The notes beneath the pieces are model-generated. The model did not search any database. It was not told the DNA's origin and was given only the letters and a program-made list of their open reading frames with translations. A DNA stretch of 64,000 nucleotides from Metabacillus_B sp050107715. GTDB lineage: Bacteria > Bacillota > Bacilli > Bacillales > Bacillaceae. The DNA lies in assembly GCF_050107715.1 (NCBI RefSeq), contig NZ_JBNILN010000003.1:62001-126000 (forward strand), given 5' to 3'. The first letter of the stretch is position 1; each line of letters begins with the position of its first letter. Shown one piece after another: positions 8,617-16,903 of the stretch. The position numbers and the translations under genes were made by a program.

Positions 8617-9531
8617 GTGAACGTATTATTCTTAGGAACAGGTGCAGGCGTACCGTCCAAGCAGAGAAATGTCTCTTCCACCGCACTGGAGCTGCTGGAA
8701 GAGCGGGGAACGGTGTGGCTGTTTGACTGCGGAGAAGGGACCCAGCATCAAATCCTGCACACGACGTTAAAGCCCCGCAAAATCGAAAAAATCTTCATAA
8801 CCCATATGCACGGGGATCACATATTTGGCCTTCCGGGTCTTCTTGGCAGCCGGTCCTTTCAAGGTGGAGAGGATCCGCTAAAAATTTATGGACCTAAGGG
8901 AATTGCTCAATTTGTAAAGGCTGCACTTTCCCACAGCCAAACCAATCTCCGCTACCCGATTGAAGTGATCGAAGGAGAAGGGGGAACAGTTTTCGAAGAC
9001 GGCCAGTTTATTGTTGAAGCCATCCTGCTTGAGCACGGACTGCCAAGCTACGGCTACAGAATTATTGAAAAAGATAAACCAGGCACGCTCATGGCAGATC
9101 GCCTAATGGCAGCGGGAATTAAACCAGGCCCTGCTTACCAGGCCCTTAAGGAAGGCGGCACGATTAAACTCGAGGACGGCACCCTTATTCGCGGAGCTGA
9201 TTATTTGGGAGCTCCCAAGAAAGGAAGGGTAATAGCGATCGCAGGAGACACAAGAAGCTGCCCTCAGCTCACAGCGCTCGCTGCAAATGCAGATGTTCTC
9301 ATTCATGAGGCCACTTTCAGCGGGGACGATGGAAGGCTCGCCTATGAATACTACCACTCCACCACGATTCAGGCAGCAGAGCTTGCCAGGGAAAATAGAG
9401 TAAAGCAGCTCATTTTGACGCACATTAGCGCGAGGTATCAGGGAGAGCAAGTAGACATGCTTCTGAATGAAGCTCAGAAAGTCTTTCCGGATACGCGGCT
9501 TGCTGAGGATTTATTGAGAATTGAAATCTGA
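8617..9531 (+). CDS. rnz: Ribonuclease Z
   Basis: A 304-residue metallo-beta-lactamase-fold endonuclease that removes the 3' trailer of tRNA precursors, mainly those lacking an encoded CCA. The zinc motif THMHGDHIFGLPGL (H-x-H-x-D-H) lies near residue 65, further metal ligands are in GDTRSC and HEATF, and the C-terminal LTHISARY histidine is present. The exosite region around residues 150-185 (GYRIIEKDKPG) fits the long bacterial form. GTG start with AATAGGAGG ahead. In B. subtilis yqjK/rnz likewise lies near zwf. Confidence 0.96.
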   Translation: MNVLFLGTGAGVPSKQRNVSSTALELLEERGTVWLFDCGEGTQHQILHTTLKPRKIEKIFITHMHGDHIFGLPGLLGSRSFQGGEDPLKIYGPKGIAQFVKAALSHSQTNLRYPIEVIEGEGGTVFEDGQFIVEAILLEHGLPSYGYRIIEKDKPGTLMADRLMAAGIKPGPAYQALKEGGTIKLEDGTLIRGADYLGAPKKGRVIAIAGDTRSCPQLTALAANADVLIHEATFSGDDGRLAYEYYHSTTIQAAELARENRVKQLILTHISARYQGEQVDMLLNEAQKVFPDTRLAEDLLRIEI

Positions 9532-9573
9532 TGATCTGTTACTTAAAAAAGCCATTATGCGGGGCAAACATGA

Positions 9574-9602
9574 TTGACAGTCTCTCGACTTGCAGGTAGA
9601 AT
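9574..9602 (+). promoter_or_regulatory. Sigma-A promoter of the L33 gene
   Basis: TTGACA at 9574-9579 and TAGAAT at 9597-9602 with a 17-base spacer. The expected start of transcription falls in the adjacent Zur box. Confidence 0.85.
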
Positions 9603-9608
9603 ATAAAT

Positions 9609-9629
9609 AAATCGTAATTATTACGTTTT
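9609..9629 (+). promoter_or_regulatory. Zur box (zinc repressor operator)
   Basis: TCGTAATTATTACGT at 9612-9626 is a 7-1-7 inverted repeat differing at one base from the Bacillus Zur core TCGTAATNATTACGA, flanked by the expected A and T runs. It covers the predicted transcription start, so bound Zur would block the promoter when zinc is sufficient. Confidence 0.88.
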
Positions 9630-9656
9630 ATATATTTGTACACTGGAGGGACTATC

Positions 9657-9806
9657 ATGCGAGTAAACATTACGCTGGCCTGCACTGAATCGGGCGACAG
9701 AAATTATATCACAACGAAAAACAAGCGAAACAATCCGGACAGAATTGAAATGAAAAAGTACTGCCCGAGATTAAAACGCGTCACGCTGCACAGAGAAACC
9801 AAATAA
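9657..9806 (+). CDS. rpmG: 50S ribosomal protein L33, zinc-independent (C-minus) paralogue
   Basis: A 49-residue ribosomal protein starting MRVNITLACTESGDRNY and ending RVTLHRETK. Zinc-binding L33 carries two CxxC pairs; here the second cysteine of each pair is replaced (ACTES and YCPRL), so it cannot form the zinc ribbon. In B. subtilis such C-minus paralogues of zinc ribosomal proteins are made under zinc starvation and release zinc from the ribosome. The Zur box over its own promoter supports exactly that role. ACTGGAGGG lies just ahead of the ATG. It is a single-gene unit with its own terminator. Confidence 0.95.
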   Translation: MRVNITLACTESGDRNYITTKNKRNNPDRIEMKKYCPRLKRVTLHRETK

Positions 9807-9814
9807 TTCTAAGT

Positions 9815-9850
9815 AAGAGGCTTGCCATAAAAAGGGCATGGCCTCTTTTT
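9815..9850 (+). terminator. Terminator of rpmG
   Basis: AAGAGGC and GCC pair with GGC and GCCTCTT around mismatched bases, followed by T5. Confidence 0.8.
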
Positions 9851-9935
9851 GATTTCCCCGTACAAGTATCCATACCATTTCCGCAAATGTGCTTATGATG
9901 TAGTATCTTTTTTTATTCTGAAAGGAGAACCGTTT

Positions 9936-10625
9936 GTGGAAAACTTTATCGACCTCGTGCTTCCTTATGTACTGAAAGTGCAAAAAGAAGAAAACATTGC
10001 TGCCTCTGTGCTCCTTGCCCAATCAATTTTGGAAACCGGCTGGGGCGAAAGCTATTTAGCCAAAACCGCCTTTAACTTATTTGGTATTAAAGGCTCTTAT
10101 AAAGGTCAGTCCCTCGTTGTGAGAACGATTGAATATATAGAAGGAGAAGAACGTGTGGTTTCTTCATCCTTTAAGCGCTATCCGTCCTGGTATGAGTCAT
10201 TTAAAGATTTGGTCGAATTTTATAAAAGAGGGACTAGATACGCGCCGATCTTTGCCGAAACGGACTATAAAAAAGCCTGTGCTGCGCTTCAGCAGGCAGG
10301 GTATGCAAGTGATCCAAACTATGCCAATAAACTGATCGGCATCATCGAAAGAAACGGTCTTTCCAAATATGACCGGATGAGCGAGTCCCCGCCGCCGCCT
10401 TCTGCCGTCAATCCATATCCCGGAGAGCTAATAAAAAAAGGCTCCAAGGGAGTTCTCGTCCAGCAGGTTCAAAAGCAGTTGAACATGCACAAGTTCAAAT
10501 TAGCGGAAGACGGGGTTTTTGGCTCGAAAACAGAGAGGGCAGTCAGGACGTTTCAGCAGATGAAGGGGCTGTCTTCGGATGGAATAGTCGGCCCGAAAAC
10601 ATGGAGCGCCCTTTTTGCCAATTAG
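9936..10625 (+). CDS. Glucosaminidase (GH73) with C-terminal peptidoglycan-binding domain
   Basis: A 229-residue protein with an N-terminal glucosaminidase domain (about residues 1-140; LLAQSILETGWGESYLAK carries the catalytic Glu, and AFNLFGIKG is typical) and a C-terminal PG_binding_1 domain (about 165-229; GSKGVLVQQVQ...DGVFGSKTERAV...DGIVGPKTW). It should cut between GlcNAc and MurNAc in peptidoglycan. The GTG at 9936 has AAAGGAGAA eight bases ahead and is preferred over upstream frames. There is no signal peptide, so the layout is like a phage endolysin or an intracellular/spore-lysis enzyme rather than a secreted autolysin. No phage genes are nearby. Confidence 0.85.
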   Translation: MENFIDLVLPYVLKVQKEENIAASVLLAQSILETGWGESYLAKTAFNLFGIKGSYKGQSLVVRTIEYIEGEERVVSSSFKRYPSWYESFKDLVEFYKRGTRYAPIFAETDYKKACAALQQAGYASDPNYANKLIGIIERNGLSKYDRMSESPPPPSAVNPYPGELIKKGSKGVLVQQVQKQLNMHKFKLAEDGVFGSKTERAVRTFQQMKGLSSDGIVGPKTWSALFAN

Positions 10626-11015
10626 CTCTTGCAGGTTAACAAACAAGCCCTGCTCTTCAGGATGTACACGCAGAGGTGCTGTCAGGTAAATAGATCGACT
10701 GGAAAAATGGTTGCTGAATTGCCTATGCCGCCTGAAGGGGAAAATTGCCGCCGGAATGATCATGGATGCAGGAAGTCGGCGATACAATTGAGAATCGCCC
10801 TTAAAACTGAAAAATCGAAGATAGGCTGTACAAATCGCAAATAAACCTGTATCACGAAGACCAAGGGGCAGCTGTGCCCCCTTTCTTGAACCGAAAGCTT
10901 ATTTAAGCAGAATCGAAAACAGGCTTGGAGATTGTTCTCCAAGCCTGTTTGCAGGTTAATTAGCCTTGCAGTTATGCCGTATCGTTTGCCCCTTGTTCAA
11001 CGGGATGGCTCCTCG
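10626..11015. other. Intergenic stretch between two convergent genes
   Basis: Contains a GGGGCA/TGCCCC hairpin at 10865-10880 followed by CTTTCTT, a possible weak rightward terminator, and the strong 15-bp hairpin listed separately. Short open frames here lack ribosome binding sites and resemble nothing known. Confidence 0.5.
10916..10950 (-). terminator. Terminator of namA
   Basis: AAACAGGCTTGGAGA and TCTCCAAGCCTGTTT form a perfect 15-bp stem with a 4-base loop; on the minus strand it ends in TTTT. Confidence 0.8.
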
Positions 11016-12035
11016 TTATTTCCAGCCCCGCTCATATTGCACCGGTGGCTCAATAGACGTTCCCAGCTGCTTCGCTGCAGTTCGCGGCCAATATGGATCC
11101 CGGAGAAGCTCGCGGGCTACAAAAATCAAATCAGCACGCTCGCTTCTAAGAATTTCTTCAGCCTGTAATCCGTGTGTGATCATCCCGACCGCACCTGTCG
11201 GAATGCCTGCTTCGCTGCGGATTTTGTCTGCGAAAGGGACCTGATAGCCGGGATAAACAGGAATATCCGCCGGTACAAGTGCTCCGGAGCTTACATCAAT
11301 CAGGTCAACTCCCTGCTCCCGCATCCATTTTGCGAACACAACATGATCATCCGGGGTTAAGCCGTCCGGATGATAATCCGTCGCTGAAATCCGTACAAAT
11401 ATCGGCCCTGTCCAGACTTCTTTTACCGTTTCAATCACTTCTCTTAAAAAGCGGTAGCGGTTTTCAGCAGACCCGCCATACTCATCATCCCGATGGTTGG
11501 AAAGCGGAGATAAAAATTGATTGATCAAATAGCCGTGAGCGCCGTGCAGCTCGATAATATCAAAGCCTGCTTCTTTCGAACGGCGTGCTCCTTCACGAAA
11601 AGCCTGAATGGTTTCGCTGATTTTTTCTTTTGTCATAGCGACTGGTTTTTTTGAATTTTCATTAAAAGCGAGAGCGGTCGGTGCTGTGATCTCTTCTTTC
11701 AGGACCGCTTTCCGGCCTGCATGGGCAAGCTGGATGGCAGCCGCAGATCCGTAGCTTTTGATTTCCTTTACAAGGCTTTTAAGATCTGCTATATGGTCAT
11801 CGCTCCAAATTCCTAAATCATTTGGAGAAATTCGGCCCTGAGGAGTTACGGCTGATGCTTCGAGCATGATCAGTCCGGTTTGTCCGGCCGCTCTGCTTAC
11901 ATAGTGCGTCCGGTGAAAGCTTTCAAGTTTGCCATCTTCATTCATGGAAGAATACATGCACATTGGAGACATCACAATCCGGTTCTTCAGCTCTACATTT
12001 TTTATTCTATATGGCTCGAATAATTTTCGATTCAA
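11016..12035 (-). CDS. namA: NADPH dehydrogenase, Old Yellow Enzyme family
   Basis: A 339-residue FMN enzyme of the YqjM class that reduces activated C=C bonds and nitro compounds with NADPH. YqjM hallmarks are intact: the redox-tuning cysteine and tyrosine in SPMCMYS near residue 26, the substrate-binding histidines in IELHGAHGYL near residues 165-170, and the C-terminal YERGW whose arginine reaches into the partner active site in YqjM. TTG start with GGAGG eight bases ahead. In B. subtilis yqjM is induced by oxidative and xenobiotic stress. It is divergent from the deacylase gene. Confidence 0.95.
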   Translation of the reverse strand: MNRKLFEPYRIKNVELKNRIVMSPMCMYSSMNEDGKLESFHRTHYVSRAAGQTGLIMLEASAVTPQGRISPNDLGIWSDDHIADLKSLVKEIKSYGSAAAIQLAHAGRKAVLKEEITAPTALAFNENSKKPVAMTKEKISETIQAFREGARRSKEAGFDIIELHGAHGYLINQFLSPLSNHRDDEYGGSAENRYRFLREVIETVKEVWTGPIFVRISATDYHPDGLTPDDHVVFAKWMREQGVDLIDVSSGALVPADIPVYPGYQVPFADKIRSEAGIPTGAVGMITHGLQAEEILRSERADLIFVARELLRDPYWPRTAAKQLGTSIEPPVQYERGWK

Positions 12036-12190
12036 GATTTTCGCCTCCGTTAAATAAATTCAAAAAAAGTATACCAGCGTACAATCAGCAAGTCACCCAA
12101 TCTGCCCTCTGGAAGATTTTCTTCTGCAGTGTATTGAAAGATTCGGGGATTTCTATACAATGGATTCAAATGGGGATTGGAGGGGACTGC

Positions 12191-13828
12191 ATGAAATCAT
12201 TATGGCAATCAAAAGAACAGCTGACCGAACTGCTGGCAAAATTAGTGGAATACGATAGTGTAACCGGTACCCCTGGAGAAGCTTCGTTTCCGGAATATGT
12301 TCAGTATTTGCTGAATCAGACGGAATATTTCACCCGTAATCCAGATTTTTTAACTCTTCATCCTCTTAAAGACGGCAGGCGTTTTTTATCAGCTCTTGTA
12401 AAAGGGTCATCCAATCATACGCTTGTATTGCTCAGCCACTTTGACACGGTGGATGTTATTGATTACGGGGAGCTTCGCCACCTCGCTTTCAGGCCGTATG
12501 AGCTGACAGATACGTTAAAGGAAAAGCAGGAATGGCTTCCTGATGCGGTTCAGCAGGATTTAGCAAGCGGTGATTGGCTTTTCGGCAGAGGAACGATGGA
12601 TATGAAGGCTGGTCTGGCGGTTCAGATGGGGGTTCTTGAAAAGGCAATGAACGGAGAGTTCAAAGGAAACCTGCTGCTTCTTACCGTGCCGGACGAAGAG
12701 GTCAATTCAGAAGGAATGCTTGAGGCCGTTCATGCTTTGAACGAACTGAAAAAGCAACATTCTCTCGACTACACAGCCTGTATTAATTCTGAGCCCATGT
12801 TTACGAAATACCCGAATGATCCAGATTATTACTTATATACAGGTTCAATAGGAAAAGTACTCGCAGGGTTTCTTTGCTATGGAAAGGAAACCCATGTAGG
12901 AGAGCCTTTTTCCGGATTAAACGCCAATCTGATGGTGTCAAAAATCAGTGAACAGCTTGAGTTGAACACCGATTTTTGTGAGACATTAGAGGGGGAAACG
13001 ACCCCTCCGCCCACAAGTCTTATGCAAAAGGATCTGAAGGAGGAATACTCCGTTCAAATCCCGCACATTTCTGTCGCGCTGTTTAATGTGCTGACGATGC
13101 GGCGGCCGCTTGAAAAGCTGCATCAGATGCTTATGGCTTCAGCTGAGGCAGCCGCTAAAGAGATCGAAGAGCACTATATGGAGAGAGCGCGTGTGTTTTC
13201 GGAAAAAGTACACTACAAGCCGGAACCTTTCTCTGTTAAAACTGTCAGCTATGATGAACTGTTCAGGCATGCAGTTGAAAAAGCAGGGCTCCAGGAGGTC
13301 GAGCGAAGAATTGCGAATTTAGAGACAGCCGCAGCCGGTGAATTGGACAGCCGTCAGCAAGCCATCCGCATTGTTGCTGAATTGGCCGGGCTGTGCAAGG
13401 AGCAGTCCCCCATGATTGTCCTTTTCTACGGACCGCCATTTTATCCGGCAGTTTCATCAAACGAAGATCCAATGATTACCCATATAGCTGATTATGTCTC
13501 AAATTTGGCCAAAGAGGACCACGGCATCAATTTAAAACGCCAGGTGTATTTTCAAGGCCTCTCTGATCTGAGCTTCCTGCAGCTGAATGATACAGAAGAA
13601 TCTCTGGAAAAATTGACTGGAAGCATGCCCGTGTATGGAAGAGGCTACTCCCTTCCGGCTAAGGAAATAAAAGATCTCAGTTTGCCGGTCATCAACATTG
13701 GTCCTATGGGGCGAGACGCCCATCAATGGACAGAGCGTCTCTATCTGCCCTATTCTTTCGGACAGCTGCCTGCCATTCTGGAAAAAAGCATCCATGAATT
13801 TTTCAGATGGACCGGAAAGGAGAATTGA
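12191..13828 (+). CDS. yqjN: M20 family deacylase (YqjN, RocB-like)
   Basis: A 545-residue M20 metallopeptidase-fold protein. Metal-binding motifs are visible as LLSHFDTVDV (H-x-D) near residue 80, GRGTMDMKAG (bridging Asp) near residue 135, DEEV (Glu pair) near residue 160, and a C-terminal MGRDAHQWTERL histidine. B. subtilis YqjN is annotated as an amino-acid deacylase related to RocB of arginine use. The ATG at 12191 follows GGAGGGG and gives the family length of about 547, so the 76-codon upstream extension is ignored. The gene order namA-yqjN-proI-yqjP-yqjQ is that of B. subtilis, interrupted here by two extra genes. Confidence 0.9.
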   Translation: MKSLWQSKEQLTELLAKLVEYDSVTGTPGEASFPEYVQYLLNQTEYFTRNPDFLTLHPLKDGRRFLSALVKGSSNHTLVLLSHFDTVDVIDYGELRHLAFRPYELTDTLKEKQEWLPDAVQQDLASGDWLFGRGTMDMKAGLAVQMGVLEKAMNGEFKGNLLLLTVPDEEVNSEGMLEAVHALNELKKQHSLDYTACINSEPMFTKYPNDPDYYLYTGSIGKVLAGFLCYGKETHVGEPFSGLNANLMVSKISEQLELNTDFCETLEGETTPPPTSLMQKDLKEEYSVQIPHISVALFNVLTMRRPLEKLHQMLMASAEAAAKEIEEHYMERARVFSEKVHYKPEPFSVKTVSYDELFRHAVEKAGLQEVERRIANLETAAAGELDSRQQAIRIVAELAGLCKEQSPMIVLFYGPPFYPAVSSNEDPMITHIADYVSNLAKEDHGINLKRQVYFQGLSDLSFLQLNDTEESLEKLTGSMPVYGRGYSLPAKEIKDLSLPVINIGPMGRDAHQWTERLYLPYSFGQLPAILEKSIHEFFRWTGKEN

Positions 13829-14350
13829 AAAACAATGCCTTCGGGTAAACAGGCGGTAAAAAAACCCGGAATGCCAGGCAGGCGCTCCGGGTTTCATTTT
13901 TTTTAGGTGATTTGCTGTTTACTAACTCAAAACGCTCACAGACCAGCATCATATCTTCCGAATATTGCAGTCCTAGCGCCTGTAGCTCTTTCATGAAAAA
14001 TTCTTCGTGGACTTCTTTCCAATATCGGTATGTTCGGTCGCCTTCTCCGGCTGCATATTCCTCAGCAACCTCATTCATGGGCATGATTTCTACAGCTGTT
14101 GTTTTGATAATCGCCATAGGTTCATCTTTACTATTTAAATGATGCTGTAATCTTCAGCAGAAGGGAGCGGCTCGTGTTCAATTTCGTAGAAAACCAGTCC
14201 TGAACAAGTGGCCGATTTTACGCCATCTATTACTAATTGAGCTAATTGGTCTGGATCGGCTCCGAATTGAGAGGACTTTACTTGTTTTGGTTTTTCCTGG
14301 CCTTGAGATTTCCAAAACTTCTCCAAGTACATTTGCGATGCTTTATTCAT
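13803..14350 (-). pseudogene. ASCH domain protein, frameshifted
   Basis: Two minus-strand reading frames together spell one ASCH-domain protein of about 145-150 residues. The first (14350-14135, MNKASQMYLEKFWKS...SAEDYSII) ends at a TAA where the family continues LNSKDEP; that continuation is present one frame over and leads into MAIIKTTAVEIMPMNEVAEEY...DMMLVCERFELVNSK. The break is at ATTTAAATAG near 14130-14138: one extra T in the T-run restores the frame. The second frame also runs on past the expected C-terminus through a terminator to 13803, so a second small shift near 13905 is possible. ASCH proteins bind RNA or nucleosides; function is inferred only. A sequencing error is possible. 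Confidence 0.8.
13858..13904. terminator. Bidirectional terminator between yqjN and the ASCH gene
   Basis: AAACCCGGA and TCCGGGTTT pair, with T-runs on both strands (T8 rightward, T7 leftward). Confidence 0.85.
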
Positions 14351-14380
14351 AGGTTTTCTCTCCTTAATAAAATAGCTCTG

Positions 14381-14551
14381 TTAAACTAGGCTGTTGATTT
14401 CCGCTGCAGGCGTTCGCTTATCCTTGGGCTGGCGGTGAGCCTCCTCCTCGCTTCGCGGCTGCAGGGTCTCACCTGTCCCGCTGTTCTTAGCTCGGAGTCT
14501 CACGCCTTCCGCTCCAATCAACAGGTGTGAAAAATCAACACCACACTTTAA
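14381..14551 (-). repeat. Dispersed intergenic repeat, copy 1 of 3
   Basis: About 170 bases bounded by TTAAAC...TGTTGATTT and AATCAACAGG...AAAATCAACACCACACTTTAA. The inner ends are inverted (TGTTGATTTCCGC against GCTCCAATCAACA), with GGCGTTCGCTTATCC near one end and GTCTCACGCCTTCCGC near the other. The same blocks recur near 36.2 kb (opposite orientation) and 47.5 kb. I recall similar repeats in many Bacillaceae intergenic regions. The flanking bases to 14742 show no further gene. Strand is given by convention so that copy 2 reads plus. Confidence 0.8.
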
Positions 14552-14742
14552 CATATCCAATAAAACAAATAGGCATTATCTAAAATATACCAGTTCTCCT
14601 ATCACAGCGAACCTCTATGCAGGAGCCAGTATTTTATTTAGAAAGCAGGCCGCGAACTTTTTCTGTCCCCAAATATTCCTCTATTATTTTACTTTAAAAG
14701 GAAATAGAATAAGATTATGGGATAAGCAAAGGGGGAAAGGCT

Positions 14743-15717
14743 ATGAAGGCAATTGTCGTTGAGGAGTTTGGCAGTTCGGAGCATATGAAGTACATAGATG
14801 TCGACGTTCCTGAACCGGATGCACAGGAGGTATTGATCCAGGTTGAAAAAACAAGTGTAAACTTTGCCGATGTGAAAGGGAGATATGGAAAAAAGGCTGC
14901 GAAAACACCATATATTCCAGGTCTTGACTTAACAGGAACGGTTATTGGAATCGGAGAAGAGGTGACGGGATTTCAGCCTGGACAGCGGGTAATCGCATTT
15001 CCTTCAGGAGGTTCTTACACAGAGTATGCGGTAGCAGATCAGCGGCTCACATTTGCGATACCGGATTCGATGGATTGGAGTGCGGCTGCTGCTTTTCCCC
15101 TTGTTTCCTTCACTGCGTATCAGCTTTTGGCTGATGTTGCGAGGGTCCAGCCTGGGGAGACGGTTCTGATCCATGCCGCTGCCGGGGGGATTGGAACGAC
15201 TGCTATCCAGCTTGCCAAGCGGATGGGTGCTGTTCAAGTCATCGGCACCGTCGGAAAAGTAGAGAAAATCAAAGCGGCCTATCAGGCTGGGGCGGATCAT
15301 GTTATCTGCCTTGAGAGCGAAGATTTTCCTCCGGTTGTGATGGAGTCAACGAATGGCCTGGGAGCGGATGTGATTTTGGATTCCATTTCAGGAGAGGTTT
15401 CAGAGAAAAGCCTCACCTGCCTGGCTTCATTTGGGAGGCTCGTTCACTTCGGGAATGCAGGAGGAGAGCCGGGACGGTTTAAAACCTCGGATCTTCATGC
15501 CGGCTGCCGTTCTATTTTAGGCTTCAGCTTTGGAACAACGCGTAAAAAGCGGCCAGAGACCCTTCAGAAAACAGCGGAAAAAGTGTTCGCTTTGCATCAG
15601 GAAGGGAAGCTTTCCATCCAAGTTGGGAGCCGTTTCCCCCTGGAGGAAGCGGCCGCCGCTCATGAGTTAATGGAAAGCAGGCTGAGTACAGGGAAAATCC
15701 TGCTCGATGTAAGGTAA
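14743..15717 (+). CDS. Zinc-free medium-chain dehydrogenase, quinone oxidoreductase type
   Basis: A 324-residue MDR-superfamily enzyme. The N-terminal GroES-like domain lacks zinc ligands, and the Rossmann domain has the NADPH motif AAAGGIGTTAIQLAKRMG near residues 145-160. These features, together with VLIQVEKTSVNFADVKGRYG, fit the QOR group, which reduces quinones or enones with NADPH. ATG start preceded by AAAGGGGGAAAGG. It stands alone between the repeat and proI and is not part of the B. subtilis order, so it is an insertion relative to that genome. Confidence 0.88.
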   Translation: MKAIVVEEFGSSEHMKYIDVDVPEPDAQEVLIQVEKTSVNFADVKGRYGKKAAKTPYIPGLDLTGTVIGIGEEVTGFQPGQRVIAFPSGGSYTEYAVADQRLTFAIPDSMDWSAAAAFPLVSFTAYQLLADVARVQPGETVLIHAAAGGIGTTAIQLAKRMGAVQVIGTVGKVEKIKAAYQAGADHVICLESEDFPPVVMESTNGLGADVILDSISGEVSEKSLTCLASFGRLVHFGNAGGEPGRFKTSDLHAGCRSILGFSFGTTRKKRPETLQKTAEKVFALHQEGKLSIQVGSRFPLEEAAAAHELMESRLSTGKILLDVR

Positions 15718-15720
15718 CCG

Positions 15721-15757
15721 AAAAAAACAGGGAGTCCGCTATGTGCGGGCTCCCTGT
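15721..15757. terminator. Bidirectional terminator between the oxidoreductase gene and proI
   Basis: ACAGGGAGTCCGC pairs with GCGGGCTCCCTGT. On the minus strand the stem abuts the proI stop and is followed by T7; rightward the tail is weaker. Confidence 0.88.
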
Positions 15758-16596
15758 CAGGCTTTTCGAATCTTTTTCAGTCCGCCGTCGGCGATTAGCG
15801 CCTCTAATTCTGCAGACCTCTCTGCGGCTCTTTTCACACATGCAATAATGGCTTCGTTAAATTGATACCCTTTGAGAGCTTCAATACCGGCTTCTGTCGT
15901 TCCTCCCGGACTGGTCACTTCCTTGCGCAGGAGGGAGGCCTGTTTATCGGACTGCATCAGCATTTCCGAAGCGCCTGCAAGGGTTTGAAGGATTAGACTT
16001 TTGGCAGTGTCGCCTTGCAGCCCGACTTCCGCAGCTGCGTTTTCCATTGCTTCGATAAAATAATACACGTAAGCGGGACCGCTTCCGGAAAGTGCTGTTA
16101 CCGCGTCGAGATGATGTTCTTCTACAACCGTAACCAGCCCAATCGTCTCCAGCAGATGCTTTGCCATTTTAACCTGATGCATGGTCACTTCTTCGCTTGG
16201 TGAAATAGCGGTGGCGGACATGCGGATGGCCGCCGAGGTGTTTGGCATCGCGCGGATTACGGGTGCTTGTTTGCCAAGAAGTTTTTGGATGCTTTGGATC
16301 GTAACGCCTGCGAGGACAGAAAGGAACAGCTGATTTTTTACAAAAGGTCTGATAGAAAGAATCGCCTCTTCAGCGTCCTTCGGTTTCATCGCTAAAATGA
16401 TTACATCTGATTGGGCGAGGAGCTCGGCTTTCGTTTTCGTTATTTCAATCCCATACTGATCCTGCAAATAAAGGAGCTTGCTGCGGTCGCTGCGGTTGCA
16501 CACTGAGATTTGATCCGGTCTTACGACATTTCCGTTAATCAATCCCGAAATCATCGCTTCTGCCATCGAGCCGGCTCCGATCAAGCCAATGTTCAT
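15757..16596 (-). CDS. proI: Pyrroline-5-carboxylate reductase
   Basis: A 279-residue enzyme that reduces delta-1-pyrroline-5-carboxylate to proline with NADPH, the last step of proline synthesis. The N-terminal Rossmann motif IGLIGAGSMAEAM, the RAMPNT segment near residue 115, and the C-terminal family signature with TSPGGTTEAGI near residue 230 are present. Of two in-frame ATGs I choose the inner one: AAGGAAGG is nine bases ahead of it but touches the outer one at 16605. Expression is set by a proline-specific T-box leader directly upstream, matching the T-box control reported for B. subtilis proI. Confidence 0.95.
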   Translation of the reverse strand: MNIGLIGAGSMAEAMISGLINGNVVRPDQISVCNRSDRSKLLYLQDQYGIEITKTKAELLAQSDVIILAMKPKDAEEAILSIRPFVKNQLFLSVLAGVTIQSIQKLLGKQAPVIRAMPNTSAAIRMSATAISPSEEVTMHQVKMAKHLLETIGLVTVVEEHHLDAVTALSGSGPAYVYYFIEAMENAAAEVGLQGDTAKSLILQTLAGASEMLMQSDKQASLLRKEVTSPGGTTEAGIEALKGYQFNEAIIACVKRAAERSAELEALIADGGLKKIRKA

Positions 16597-16640
16597 CCTT
16601 CTCATCCTTCCTTTTTAAAAAAACTGAATTTGTGCAGCAT

Positions 16641-16897
16641 AAAAAAACCCTTCCATCCTTATACAGAAAAGGACGGAAGGGTCTCCGCGGTACCACCTTA
16701 GTTGGCGCAAGCGTTCTGCACCCAGCTCAATGTGCCTGTAACGCGGGCTGCGTTTAGGTTTGCCTAACAGCTGGCAGGGTAGGTTCGATCCTCAAGCGGG
16801 CTGCACAGTTTTTCAGCCGGTGAACTGTGCTCTCTTTCGCCATTGATGGATGTACTGGTCCTGATCATCGCCGATTCCGATATCTTGTTTATATTTG
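16641..16897 (-). ncRNA. T-box riboswitch, tRNA-Pro specific, upstream of proI
   Basis: The T-box core GGTGGTACCGCGG is read on the minus strand at 16685-16697. Downstream is a terminator with stem CCCTTCCGTCC/GGATGGAAGGG and T7. Upstream, Stem I features are visible (GATGATCAGGACCAGTACAT, then AGAGAGC), and its 3' side contains GAACCTACC, where CCT at 16781-16783 sits in the specifier position. CCU is a proline codon, agreeing with the gene controlled. Uncharged tRNA-Pro should bind and stabilise the antiterminator, turning proI on when proline is short. Base pairing was judged by eye. Confidence 0.93.
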
Positions 16898-16903
16898 TAC
16901 TCC

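Noticed and set aside
10629..10844. Plus-strand ORF of 71 codons behind the GH73 gene
   Set aside because: No ribosome binding site, uneven composition, and it resembles no protein; treated as chance.
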